A stretch of DNA of 62,535 bases, taken from assembly GCA_946411155.1 (NCBI GenBank), contig CAMKDB010000002.1, forward strand, positions 1 through 62,535. The letters run 5' to 3'. The notes under the pieces are model-generated. The model had not been told where the DNA came from, did no database searches, and was given only the letters and a program-made list of their open reading frames with translations. Origin of the DNA: an uncultured Faecalibacterium sp. (lineage in GTDB: Bacteria > Bacillota > Clostridia > Oscillospirales > Ruminococcaceae). Positions 1-9,069 of the stretch are shown here, one piece after another (positions within the stretch are counted from its first letter, which is position 1; each line of letters starts with the position of its first letter). The position numbers and the translations under genes were made by a program.

Positions 1-933
1 CAAACGATCGCTGTGGTTCTGGTATGCCTGGCAGTGCTGGTCACCTTCTTTCTCGGTGTCAGCAATTCCGGATTTTTTGACGATTTGTTCTCCGGTGTCG
101 GCGGAATTGAACCCTATGTTTCTGTAATCTATATCACGGGTACCATCGGCGAAACGTATTATGATATTTTCGGCAATGAAGTATCGCTTTCCACCGGAAC
201 GATCTGCGACTATATCGATGAGATCACCGTTGACGATAACAACAAAGGGATCTTCCTCGCAGTAGATTCTCCCGGCGGATCCGTCTATGACAGCGATAAG
301 ATCTATCAGGCACTGATGGAATACAAGGAAATCACCGGACGTCCCATCAAGGCAGGATGTTTCAGCGTGATGGCTTCCGGTGCCTATTATATCGCCGCTG
401 CGGCGGATACGATCACAGCGGAACGGACGGCTGACGTCGGTTCTATCGGTGTCTATATCGAGATGGAGGATATCTCCGGACTTCTGGAGAAACTCGGCGT
501 CAAGATCGACTATATCAAATCTTCGGAAAACAAGGCGATGGGCAACATCTACAACGAGATGACTCCGGAACAGAAAGCAATTTTCCAGTCCATCGTGGAC
601 GAGCATTACGAGCGTTTCCTGGATATCGTCCAGGCTTCCAGAGGATACAAGCGCTCCGAACTGAGAAAGATCGCGGATGGACGAACCTATACGGCCACAC
701 AGGCTCTTGAAAATGGACTGATCGATGAGATCATCGAATGCGATGACTCTCTATGGGCATTCGAGGATGAACTCGGTGTCGATGCGGAGGATTATCCTTA
801 TGTTGCGGAAGAGAGTTGGTTCTCCAGACTGTTCTCCAGTCTGATGGAAGCAATTCCGAAGAGCGAAGCGAGTCAGTTGAAAGAATTGCTTGAGAAAAGA
901 AACGGCGAGGTCCGGGCATATGCTGCAGGATGA
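1..933 (+). CDS. sppA: Signal peptide peptidase SppA, S49 family (5' end truncated by window)
   Basis: Frame open from base 1; N-terminal TM; SPGGSVYDSDKIY, VMASGAYYIAAAAD and ADVGSIGVY motifs of S49 peptidases. Confidence 0.9.
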   Translation, partial: QTIAVVLVCLAVLVTFFLGVSNSGFFDDLFSGVGGIEPYVSVIYITGTIGETYYDIFGNEVSLSTGTICDYIDEITVDDNNKGIFLAVDSPGGSVYDSDKIYQALMEYKEITGRPIKAGCFSVMASGAYYIAAAADTITAERTADVGSIGVYIEMEDISGLLEKLGVKIDYIKSSENKAMGNIYNEMTPEQKAIFQSIVDEHYERFLDIVQASRGYKRSELRKIADGRTYTATQALENGLIDEIIECDDSLWAFEDELGVDAEDYPYVAEESWFSRLFSSLMEAIPKSEASQLKELLEKRNGEVRAYAAG

Positions 934-1618
934 TCGGCCCACAGGTGGTGTGACGAATGAAAACGAAAGCCAAAACGCCTTTGCTCAAGGCGCATTCTTC
1001 CCGGCGCAAAGTGCGCAGATCCCTGCTTTTGTCCCTGCTGGAAATCCCGCTTCGCAAGGCGGCACGGAAGTACAAGTTCCGTGGACGGGACAAGGCGTTC
1101 CGCAAACAGCCGATGGCTGGCGGGGCCCATACCCTGCACAGATAGAACAACCTGCGGAAACACCGCGGAGAACATCGGCGCACTGGTTGTATGAGGAGGC
1201 GGGATTCATTCCCGGCGGTTTCTGGGTACGGCTGTCGGCATGGATGATCGACGGTATGGTCTCTGTGATCCTTTCTGTCAGCGGTTATCTGGCGTGCAGG
1301 AATCTGTTCGGAACCGCGGTAACCAGGCCGTTCTTCTTTTCCCTTTCTCTGGGGACCTGTTTCGGTTATCTGTTCATCCTGCTTTACAGGGTCCTGATGA
1401 CGAAACTTGCAGGCGCGACACTGGGGAAAATGGCACTGAGGCTGAAAGTCGTGGATACGGGCACAGGAGGAAATCTCTCCTGGTGGCAGGCAATCTTCCG
1501 CGAGAGTTTCGGGAGACTGGCATCGGATCTTTCCATTGTGGGAGATCTTCTGATCATCGGAAAAGAACACAGAACGCTCACCGACAGACTGTCCGATTCC
1601 AGTGTCGTGTACCGGTGA
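920..1618 (+). CDS. RDD family membrane protein
   Basis: GFWVRLSAWMIDGMV...GATLGKMALRLKVVD...RESFGRLASDLSIVGDLLIIGKEHRTLTDRLSDSSVV typical of the RDD domain; overlaps sppA end. Confidence 0.8.
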   Translation: MLQDDRPTGGVTNENESQNAFAQGAFFPAQSAQIPAFVPAGNPASQGGTEVQVPWTGQGVPQTADGWRGPYPAQIEQPAETPRRTSAHWLYEEAGFIPGGFWVRLSAWMIDGMVSVILSVSGYLACRNLFGTAVTRPFFFSLSLGTCFGYLFILLYRVLMTKLAGATLGKMALRLKVVDTGTGGNLSWWQAIFRESFGRLASDLSIVGDLLIIGKEHRTLTDRLSDSSVVYR

Positions 1619-1643
1619 GCATACAGATAAGAGGTAGCAAGAG

Positions 1644-2348
1644 ATGGCAAACAGCCGCGAAAAGACTGCAGATAAAGCGAAGAAACGGCGCAGAAGGATC
1701 CGTCAGATACGAGGGATGCTTTTTACGCTGTTCGCTGTGATCGGCATTATCACGGTGGCGACAGGCGGTGTACGGATCCTCCGGGAACGCCTGAATCCTG
1801 CGGATGACCTGGAGGAGTATACCGCGCTGATCTCCCCGCTGGTGATCCTGAACCCGATCCCCTTTGAGAATGTTGGCGCTGCAAATCCCGACGTGCTCGT
1901 CGAGTCCGCGATCTGGGCAGTCATGCTTCAGGAGGACACGGAGAAATTCACCCGGAACGAGTATGAGCAGTTGATGATCCCCACGGTGGAAGTGGACCGT
2001 TATTTCAGTAAAATGTACGGAGAGGAACTGCTGCCGGAACACGCAACGATCGTGGACTCCGACCTGACATATGCTTATGACGCGACGACGGAGACCTACA
2101 TTATCCCGATCACCAGTATCCCGGTCAGCTATTTCCCGCAAATCACGGCGGTTCAGCGCAGCGGAAACCAGCGGATCCTGACGGTATCCTATATGCAGCA
2201 GAACCAGTCCGGCGCATCCATCTCCATCGACCCTACAGCGTCACAGGACGATGTGCGGGTGGTCAAGGAGATGATCTATGAGCTTCAGCGTGACGGACGG
2301 GATTATCATATCGTCGCTGTCCGGGAGCCTGTGACAGAGGGCGAATAA
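1644..2348 (+). CDS. Hypothetical protein with single N-terminal TM
   Basis: Complete ORF with SD-like AAGAGGTAGCAAGAG upstream; Arg/Lys-rich N-terminus then TM; same direction as sppA and RDD gene. Confidence 0.7.
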   Translation: MANSREKTADKAKKRRRRIRQIRGMLFTLFAVIGIITVATGGVRILRERLNPADDLEEYTALISPLVILNPIPFENVGAANPDVLVESAIWAVMLQEDTEKFTRNEYEQLMIPTVEVDRYFSKMYGEELLPEHATIVDSDLTYAYDATTETYIIPITSIPVSYFPQITAVQRSGNQRILTVSYMQQNQSGASISIDPTASQDDVRVVKEMIYELQRDGRDYHIVAVREPVTEGE

Positions 2349-2368
2349 GCCGATCCCATATTCTTACA

Positions 2369-2418
2369 GAAACAGCCGGCACCGTATCGGAAGAACGGTG
2401 GCCGGCTGTTATTTTCTT
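2369..2418 (+). terminator. Rho-independent terminator
   Basis: AACAGCCGGCACCGT...ACGGTGGCCGGCTGTT long stem followed by ATTTTCTT. Confidence 0.8.
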
Positions 2419-2425
2419 GTTTAAG

Positions 2426-3508
2426 TCAGAGAACGGTGAACAGCGGGGGGAGAGAGAAATCCGAACGGATCTTCACGAAACGTTCTTCCGCCGCGCTGGT
2501 CTCCATGGCTTCCAGAACTTCAAGCACATGGTGGCCCATGTCTCCGGAAGCGCGGGCGGCTCGGCCTTCAGTGATAGCGGAAACCATCTCGGCTACACCG
2601 AGGCCGCGGCAGTTGTCCGAATAGGAAGAGACGGGGTCCAGATCCCTGGATGGGTTCTCCGAAGACGGGAGCGGTGCCAGGAAACGGACGGGATCCCCGA
2701 AATTGTTGGGATTGCCCAGCAGCAGGATGCCGGCCGTCCCGAACAGCGCAAAATCGGAACGTTCCTCCAGATTGCTCTCGTTGTTCTCATGTATCGTACC
2801 GACGATCCCATTCCGCATGCGCACAGTGGCGGCAATGACGCTCTCATTGGGCGTTTCGGTTCGTTTCTGATAGTTGTCGAACCGCTCGAATTTCCCGTAC
2901 CGTACCGGATACGGCGTCTCAACGAATGCGGAGACCGTATCCACCGGGCCGAGCAGGGAAACAAGGGCAGTCACATAGTAAACCAGATAATCGCGAAGTG
3001 CACCAGCGCCGGGAAGACGCAGAAAAGGGAAAAGGGCAGTGAGCAGGTCGTTGCAGCGATTCACAGAAATACTGAAAGAGTGAACGTCTCCGATCATTCT
3101 TTCCTCAAGTGCTTTTTTCACCGTCTGGACAGAAGAACCGAGGAAAGTATCCGGCGCGCATCCAAGATATAATCTTTGAGAACGTGCGAGAGCAAGCAGT
3201 TCGGCTGATTCCGCACTGCTTTGAGCGATCGTTTTCTCCGTATAAACATGTTTTCCGGCTTCCAGCCCGCGGCGAATCAGTTCATAGTGTGTGCCCACAG
3301 GCGTCAGGACCACGATCAGACTTATTTCCGGATCCGCCAGCATCTCCTCGTATGTTACTGCGTCCAGACCGAAATCCTCCGCTTTTTTCTGCGCGCTCTC
3401 CAGATGCGCTGCGCAGACTGCGCAGACGCGGATACCAGGGAAACGTTTTGTCATATTCTGAAGATAGATGCCGCTGATGGCTCCGGCACCGACGACTCCG
3501 ATATCCAT
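2426..3508 (-). CDS. Gfo/Idh/MocA family oxidoreductase
   Basis: MDIGVVGAGAISGIYLQNM Rossmann start; HVYTEKTIAQSS (EKP-like) motif; start trimmed to the ATG with GGAGG SD. Confidence 0.85.
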   Translation of the reverse strand: MDIGVVGAGAISGIYLQNMTKRFPGIRVCAVCAAHLESAQKKAEDFGLDAVTYEEMLADPEISLIVVLTPVGTHYELIRRGLEAGKHVYTEKTIAQSSAESAELLALARSQRLYLGCAPDTFLGSSVQTVKKALEERMIGDVHSFSISVNRCNDLLTALFPFLRLPGAGALRDYLVYYVTALVSLLGPVDTVSAFVETPYPVRYGKFERFDNYQKRTETPNESVIAATVRMRNGIVGTIHENNESNLEERSDFALFGTAGILLLGNPNNFGDPVRFLAPLPSSENPSRDLDPVSSYSDNCRGLGVAEMVSAITEGRAARASGDMGHHVLEVLEAMETSAAEERFVKIRSDFSLPPLFTVL

Positions 3509-3565
3509 CGTAAACCTCCGTTTTTTGTTATTATAGACCCGCCGGAGATTGATGAGAAGACGACG

Positions 3566-3594
3566 TTGTCGTTTGCCTGTCAATCAGTTATGAT
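3566..3594 (+). promoter_or_regulatory. Sigma-A type promoter for ccdA-tlpA
   Basis: TTGTCG (3566-3571), 17-bp spacer, TATGAT (3589-3594). Confidence 0.6.
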
Positions 3595-3624
3595 GGTAGG
3601 AAGCAACGGAAAGGAGGGAATGCC

Positions 3625-4287
3625 ATGCAGTATCTGGTCGTTTTTCTGGAAGGAATCATCACGTTTCTCTCCCCATGCCTGCTGCCGATGATTCCGGTCT
3701 ATATCACATTCTTCGTCGGCGGTGGAGAACGGTCTGTGGGAAAGACACTGAAAAACGCTTCCGGTTTCGTGCTGGGTTTTTCCCTGGTTTTCGTCCTGTT
3801 AGGCATTTTTGCGTCTGCGGTGGGGACGCTGCTGCGTCAGTATCACACGGCGCTCGACATGATCACGGGCGGCATCGTCGTTTTTCTGGGTCTCAACTAT
3901 CTTGGCGTTTTCCGGCTGAATCTGTTCAGCGGTGGTGTCGGGAAGACGGACACCGCGGACATGACGTTTTTCAAAGCAGTGCTCTTTGGCATTGTGTTCG
4001 CAGTTGGCTGGACGCCATGTGTGGGCACGTTCCTGGGATCTGCGCTGATGATGGCCGGCAGTCAGGGATCTGTCGGGAAAGGCACACTGATGCTGGTGCT
4101 GTATTCGCTGGGACTGGGGATCCCGTTTCTGCTGAGTGCGGTGCTTATCGATCAGCTGAAGAGCGTGTTCCGCTGGGTAAAGAATAATTACGGGCTGTTT
4201 AACAAGATCGCCGGAATCCTCCTGATCCTCGTGGGCATCGCGATGATGACCGGATGGATGGGCAGGCTGATCGGGATCCTGACTTGA
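3625..4287 (+). CDS. ccdA: Cytochrome c biogenesis / thiol-disulfide transport protein CcdA
   Basis: Six-TM-like protein with FLSPCLLPMIPVY and GWTPCVGTFLG conserved Cys motifs. Confidence 0.9.
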   Translation: MQYLVVFLEGIITFLSPCLLPMIPVYITFFVGGGERSVGKTLKNASGFVLGFSLVFVLLGIFASAVGTLLRQYHTALDMITGGIVVFLGLNYLGVFRLNLFSGGVGKTDTADMTFFKAVLFGIVFAVGWTPCVGTFLGSALMMAGSQGSVGKGTLMLVLYSLGLGIPFLLSAVLIDQLKSVFRWVKNNYGLFNKIAGILLILVGIAMMTGWMGRLIGILT

Positions 4288-4297
4288 GGAGTGAATT

Positions 4298-4882
4298 TTG
4301 AACATGAACAGAGCAATAAGACTGGCCCTTCTGGTTGCGCTGCTGGCGGCTTTGCTGTTCGCAGCGAGAGGACTATACAGGGATCTGATAAAAAACATCG
4401 ACGTTGAGACGGTCTCCGTGCCTGCGTCGCCTGAAGTCGTCGAAGAGACAGAGACAACGCAAGTGAACGAGACTATGGCTCCGGATTTCCGTGTCTATGA
4501 CGCGGATGGAAACGAGGTCACGCTGTCCGGAATGCGCGGGATGCCCGTCGTGCTCAGTTTCTGGGCAAGCTGGTGTCCACCTTGCAAGGCGGAACTGCCC
4601 GACTTTGATGCGGCGTGCAGTGAAAATCCCGATATTTGTTTTATGATGGTGAATCTGACAGACGGTTCCAGCGAGACCGTAGAGACCGCTTCGTCATTCA
4701 TCGAATCGAATGGATACAGTTTTCCGGTCTATTACGATACCGATTATGACGCGGCGAACGTTTACGGCGTCATGTCGATTCCGATGACGGTATTCATCGA
4801 CGCGGAAGGACACGTCCGGACCTACTCGGTGGGCATGATCTCCTCCGAGACACTTGAAGAGGGAATCGCCCTGATCCGCTGA
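4298..4882 (+). CDS. TlpA/ResA-like membrane-anchored thioredoxin-fold protein
   Basis: N-terminal TM; APDFRVYDADGNEVTLSGMRGMPVVLSFWASWCPPCKAELP with CxxC. Confidence 0.9.
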   Translation: MNMNRAIRLALLVALLAALLFAARGLYRDLIKNIDVETVSVPASPEVVEETETTQVNETMAPDFRVYDADGNEVTLSGMRGMPVVLSFWASWCPPCKAELPDFDAACSENPDICFMMVNLTDGSSETVETASSFIESNGYSFPVYYDTDYDAANVYGVMSIPMTVFIDAEGHVRTYSVGMISSETLEEGIALIR

Positions 4883-4901
4883 ACGCAGAATATTACCGGC
4901 G

Positions 4902-4926
4902 GACCGCGCTTGGCGCGGTCTTTTTT
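4902..4926 (+). terminator. Rho-independent terminator
   Basis: GACCGCGCttggCGCGGTCTTTTTT. Confidence 0.85.
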
Positions 4927-4977
4927 CGCTCTGCTCCCGGATGAAGGAAGGAATGGAAAACATAAACGGCTGGTTTC

Positions 4978-5006
4978 TTGAATTCGGGCAGGAGAAACAA
5001 TAAAAT
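4978..5006 (+). promoter_or_regulatory. Sigma-A type promoter for metG
   Basis: TTGAAT (4978-4983), 17-bp spacer, TAAAAT (5001-5006). Confidence 0.6.
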
Positions 5007-5043
5007 AGTATTCGTAGAAAATCGGCTTGGAGGCTATAACGAT

Positions 5044-6978
5044 ATGAATCAGAAACCTTATTACATTACAACGGCAATCGCCTATGCATCGGGGAAGCCG
5101 CACATCGGCAACACCTATGAGATCGTTCTTGCAGATGCGATTGCTCGTTTCAAAAGAGAACAGGGCTATGATGTCCGATTCCAGACGGGAACGGACGAGC
5201 ATGGCGAGAAGATCGAGCAGAAAGCGCTCGCGGCAGGCGTCACCCCCAAGGAATATGTGGATCAGGTCGCCGGCGAGATCAAGAACATCTTCGACATGAT
5301 GAATACCTCCTATGACCGGTTCATGCGGACAACGGACGAGTACCACGAAAAACAGGTACAGAAGATGTTCCGCAAGATGTATGACAAGGGCGACATCTAC
5401 AAAGGCTATTACGAAGGCTGGTACTGCACACCCTGTGAATCCTTTTGGACGGATTCCCAGCTGGAAGACGGAAAGTGCCCGGACTGCGGACGTCCCGTCA
5501 CCAAAGCGAGAGAGGAAGCCTATTTCTTCAGAATGAGCAAATATGCCGACCGTCTGATCGAGCACATCAATACACATCCGGAATTCATTCAGCCGGTCTC
5601 CCGGAAGAATGAGATGATGAACAACTTCCTGCTGCCTGGACTTCAGGACCTGTGCGTTTCCAGAAGTTCCTTCAAGTGGGGGATCCCGGTGGACTTCGAT
5701 GACAGGCATGTCGTCTACGTTTGGCTGGACGCGCTGACCAACTATATTACCGGACTCGGGTTCGATGCCGACGGCAATCACGATGATCTTTACCGGAAAT
5801 ACTGGCCAGCGGACCTGCACCTGATCGGAAAGGACATCATCCGCTTCCATACCATCTACTGGCCGATCTTCCTGATGAGCCTGGATCTCCCCCTCCCGAA
5901 ACAGGTGTTCGGACATCCGTGGCTGCTTCAGGGCGACGGAAAGATGTCCAAATCCAAAGGCAACGTGATCTATGCCGACGACCTGGTAAGTCTGTTCGGC
6001 GTGGATGCGGTCCGCTATTTTGTCCTGCATGAGATGCCGTTTGAGAATGACGGCGTCATCACCTGGGACCTGGTCGTCGAGCGGGTCAACTCCGATCTGG
6101 CGAATATCCTCGGCAACCTCGTCAATCGCACCATTGCCATGTCCAACAAATACTTCGGCGGCGTACTTGAGGACACCGGCGCCGCAGAGGATCCGGATGA
6201 CGACGTCAAACAGACTGTTCTTGAAGCGGTAAAGAAAACACAGGAGAAGATGGATGTCCTGCGCGTCGCAGACGCTCTTACGGCAATCTTCGAGATCTTC
6301 CGCCGCTCCAACAAATATATCGACGAGACCGAGCCGTGGAAGCTCGCAAAGGATCCGGAGCGTCAGGGCAGGCTGAAGACCGTTCTGTACAATCTGGCGG
6401 AAGCCATAACCATCGGTGCGTCACTCCTGAAGAGCTTCATGCCCGAGACTTCTGAAAAGATTCTTGCGCAGCTGAACACGTCCCCGCGTACCCTTGAGGA
6501 GATGGAGAGATTCGGTTTGCTGAGATCCGGCACAAAAGTGACGGAAAAGCCCGAGATCCTGTTTGCCCGTCAGGATATCAAGGACGTGATGGAAAAGGTG
6601 GAGAAGATCAGAGACGCCCAGAAACAGCCGGAAGCACCGAAACTGGAGCATCTTCCCGAGATCTCTATCGACGCATTCATGTCAAATGAGATCCGCGTTG
6701 TGAAGGTCCTCAACTGCGAAAAGGTTCCCAAGGCGGATAAACTCCTGAAATTCACACTCTTTGACGGTGAACGGGAGCGTACGGTCGTCTCCGGTATCGC
6801 CCAGTATTATAAGCCGGAAGAACTGATCGGCAAGAAACTGGCTTGCGTCGTGAATCTTGCGCCTCACGCGTTCCGCGGGATCGTCAGCGAAGGCATGCTC
6901 CTCTGCAGCGATGCGGAAGGCAGCGTCAAAGTTCTTACCATTGATGACAGTGTTCCGGAAGGAAGCCGGATCCGCTGA
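5044..6978 (+). CDS. metG: Methionine--tRNA ligase with C-terminal tRNA-binding domain
   Basis: YYITTAIAYASGKPHIGNTYE (HIGH), GKMSKSKGN (KMSKS), zinc knuckle CTPC...CPDC, C-terminal Trbp111-like domain. Confidence 0.97.
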   Translation: MNQKPYYITTAIAYASGKPHIGNTYEIVLADAIARFKREQGYDVRFQTGTDEHGEKIEQKALAAGVTPKEYVDQVAGEIKNIFDMMNTSYDRFMRTTDEYHEKQVQKMFRKMYDKGDIYKGYYEGWYCTPCESFWTDSQLEDGKCPDCGRPVTKAREEAYFFRMSKYADRLIEHINTHPEFIQPVSRKNEMMNNFLLPGLQDLCVSRSSFKWGIPVDFDDRHVVYVWLDALTNYITGLGFDADGNHDDLYRKYWPADLHLIGKDIIRFHTIYWPIFLMSLDLPLPKQVFGHPWLLQGDGKMSKSKGNVIYADDLVSLFGVDAVRYFVLHEMPFENDGVITWDLVVERVNSDLANILGNLVNRTIAMSNKYFGGVLEDTGAAEDPDDDVKQTVLEAVKKTQEKMDVLRVADALTAIFEIFRRSNKYIDETEPWKLAKDPERQGRLKTVLYNLAEAITIGASLLKSFMPETSEKILAQLNTSPRTLEEMERFGLLRSGTKVTEKPEILFARQDIKDVMEKVEKIRDAQKQPEAPKLEHLPEISIDAFMSNEIRVVKVLNCEKVPKADKLLKFTLFDGERERTVVSGIAQYYKPEELIGKKLACVVNLAPHAFRGIVSEGMLLCSDAEGSVKVLTIDDSVPEGSRIR

Positions 6979-7008
6979 TAACCATATTTGAGAATGGAGG
7001 AACAGATC

Positions 7009-7743
7009 ATGGTACAGCCCCATATCCACCTGTCCGAAGAACTTGGAGTCAGATATGCGATCCTGCCCGGCGATCCGGGGAGGGTGACGCATATCAAGGA
7101 ATTCCTGGATGATGCGCAGGAAGTGACGTTCAACCGGGAATACCGCAGCGCGGTCGGTACCTACAAGGGCGTGAAAGTCCTTGCCCTGTCGACGGGCATG
7201 GGTGGCGTCTCCGTCGGCATCGCACTGGAGGAACTGCACAACATCGGCGTGGAAGCGGTGATCCGCATCGGTTCCGCCGGCGCGCTGCAGGAGGGGATCG
7301 GTATCGGCGATCTGATCCTCTGTGAAGGCGCTGTCCGTGAGGACGGAACATCCAGAACTTATGTCCACCCGGAATACCCCGCCGTGGCGGATCTGGAGTT
7401 CCTGACCTGCGTCGTGGAAGCGGCAAAGGAGCAGGGATTCCCATATCATCTTGGCATCGCCCACAGCCATGAGAGTTTCTATCATGACGAGGCGGATGAG
7501 ATCGCTGCGTACTGGAGCCGGAAGGGTTGTCTCGGCGCAGACTGCGAGACCGCTACGCTTTATACAGTCGCGCGTCTGCGCGGCATGAAAGCGGCAAGCA
7601 TTCTGAACAACGTCGTGATCTGGGGTGAAGACACAGGTGAGGCCATCGGCAGTTTCTCCGAGGGCGAGGATATGTCCTATGTCGGAGAGACCAGAGAGAT
7701 CCTGACCGCTCTTGAAGCGATCGTGAAACTGGAGAACAGATAA
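7009..7743 (+). CDS. Nucleoside phosphorylase (uridine/purine phosphorylase family)
   Basis: YAILPGDPGRV..., ALSTGMGGVSVGIALEEL, RIGSAGALQ, ADCETATLY. Confidence 0.85.
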   Translation: MVQPHIHLSEELGVRYAILPGDPGRVTHIKEFLDDAQEVTFNREYRSAVGTYKGVKVLALSTGMGGVSVGIALEELHNIGVEAVIRIGSAGALQEGIGIGDLILCEGAVREDGTSRTYVHPEYPAVADLEFLTCVVEAAKEQGFPYHLGIAHSHESFYHDEADEIAAYWSRKGCLGADCETATLYTVARLRGMKAASILNNVVIWGEDTGEAIGSFSEGEDMSYVGETREILTALEAIVKLENR

Positions 7744-7749
7744 TAAAAT

Positions 7750-8523
7750 ATGAGTAATTATTTTGGGATTATTGATACACATGCCCATTATGACGATGAG
7801 GTCTTCGCCGCCGAGTTGGACCGTGTGCTGAACACGCAGAAAGAACACGGGATCGTGGGAATCATCGAGAATTCCAGCGATCTCCCGTCTTCCGAACGAT
7901 CCGTCGCTATGGCGGCAAAATATGATTTCGTCTGGGCAGCTGTCGGTGTGCATCCTCAGGAGGCCGAAAAGCTGCCCGAGAACTGGCTTGGGCGTATTGC
8001 TGAACTGGCAAAAGCACCGAAGGTCGTTGCCATCGGCGAGATCGGACTGGATTACTATTATCCGGAACCGCAGAAAGAGAGTGAGATCCCGGTGTTCGAG
8101 GCTCAGCTTGCCCTTGCGAGAGATCTGAACATGCCGATCCAGGTTCATGACAGAGACGCGCACGGAGATGTGCTGGAGTTGCTGAAGAAATACCGCCCTT
8201 CCGGCACGGTGCACCGCTTTTCAGGCTCTCCGGAGATGGCTGCCGAAGTGGTAAAACTGGGCATGGTGTTGGGAATCGGCGGTGCGCTGACTTATAAGAA
8301 CGCAAAAAAAGAACGCGCCGTCGTGGAGCGCGTTCCGCTGGAAAGTATCATTCTGGAAACGGATTGCCCGTATTTGGCACCTACGCAGTACAGAGGAAAG
8401 GTCTCCACCTCGGATATGCTTCCGCCGGTGGTGGATCTGATCGCCGAACTGAAGGGTGAGACGCCAGAGAAGGTCATTGAGGTGACCAGTGAGACGGCAC
8501 GCAGAGTATTCGGACTCCGATGA
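7750..8523 (+). CDS. TatD family metal-dependent hydrolase
   Basis: IDTHAHYDDEVF, GVHPQEAEKL, AIGEIGLDYYY, ETDCPYLAP. Confidence 0.95.
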   Translation: MSNYFGIIDTHAHYDDEVFAAELDRVLNTQKEHGIVGIIENSSDLPSSERSVAMAAKYDFVWAAVGVHPQEAEKLPENWLGRIAELAKAPKVVAIGEIGLDYYYPEPQKESEIPVFEAQLALARDLNMPIQVHDRDAHGDVLELLKKYRPSGTVHRFSGSPEMAAEVVKLGMVLGIGGALTYKNAKKERAVVERVPLESIILETDCPYLAPTQYRGKVSTSDMLPPVVDLIAELKGETPEKVIEVTSETARRVFGLR

Positions 8524-8556
8524 AAAAACAGCCGGCATGCCTGCATTCGAAAAATA

Positions 8557-8588
8557 AAAGACCGCTCCCCATCGGGGAGCGGTCTTTT
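8557..8588. terminator. Bidirectional Rho-independent terminator between convergent genes
   Basis: AAAGACCGCTCCCCatCGGGGAGCGGTCTTTT. Confidence 0.9.
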
Positions 8589-8598
8589 CATTCTGCGG

Positions 8599-9069
8599 TT
8601 ATTTCAGGTATTTGTCCACGATGCTGTGTGCGGCTTCGTTGTTCTCGGCCGCAATATAGATCACATAGACGCCCTTCTGCTCAAGAACTGCGCCTTCCAT
8701 GCGCGGGATCGCATCCGGCGCGTAGTTCTCGTACTGCTTGATATAGTCTTCCTGATGTGCCTTGACTTCTTCAAGAACTTTCTTGGCATTTGCTTCCGTG
8801 TCGCAGGTGATCACACCGAGTTCTTCACCGGTGACGCCGGTCCCCATTTCATAAGTGAAAGAGGTAACGCAATCGGTGGAGACACCGACGACCTTGGACA
8901 GGGCGGTTTCCTGAATAGGATTGAGCGTATCCACGAAAAGGGACGCGCCATGAAGCTCATTGACGAGCGCAGCGGTATCCAGTGTGAAATCGGAAGCGGA
9001 GCTGCCGCCACAGGATACGAGGGAAAGTGCCAGAACAGCGATCAGAGTGATGGTGAACAGTTTTTTCAA
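8599..9069 (-). CDS. DUF4358-like lipoprotein
   Basis: Lipoprotein signal (ALSLVSCGGS); EEVKAHQEDYIKQYENYAPDAIPRMEGAVLEQKGVYVIYIAAENNEAAHSIVDKYLK resembles DUF4358. Confidence 0.75.
   Translation of the reverse strand: MKKLFTITLIAVLALSLVSCGGSSASDFTLDTAALVNELHGASLFVDTLNPIQETALSKVVGVSTDCVTSFTYEMGTGVTGEELGVITCDTEANAKKVLEEVKAHQEDYIKQYENYAPDAIPRMEGAVLEQKGVYVIYIAAENNEAAHSIVDKYLK

Noticed and set aside
4978-5043. Upstream TTG start for metG
   Set aside because: The TTG is the -35 hexamer of the promoter; canonical MetG start is ATG 5044
4883-5043. T-box or riboswitch upstream of metG
   Set aside because: No T-box consensus (GGTGG..CG pairing bulge) seen; region is a terminator plus plain promoter
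6682-8214. 510-aa minus-strand ORF opposite metG/phosphorylase/tatD
   Set aside because: Spans three well-supported plus-strand genes; shadow ORF
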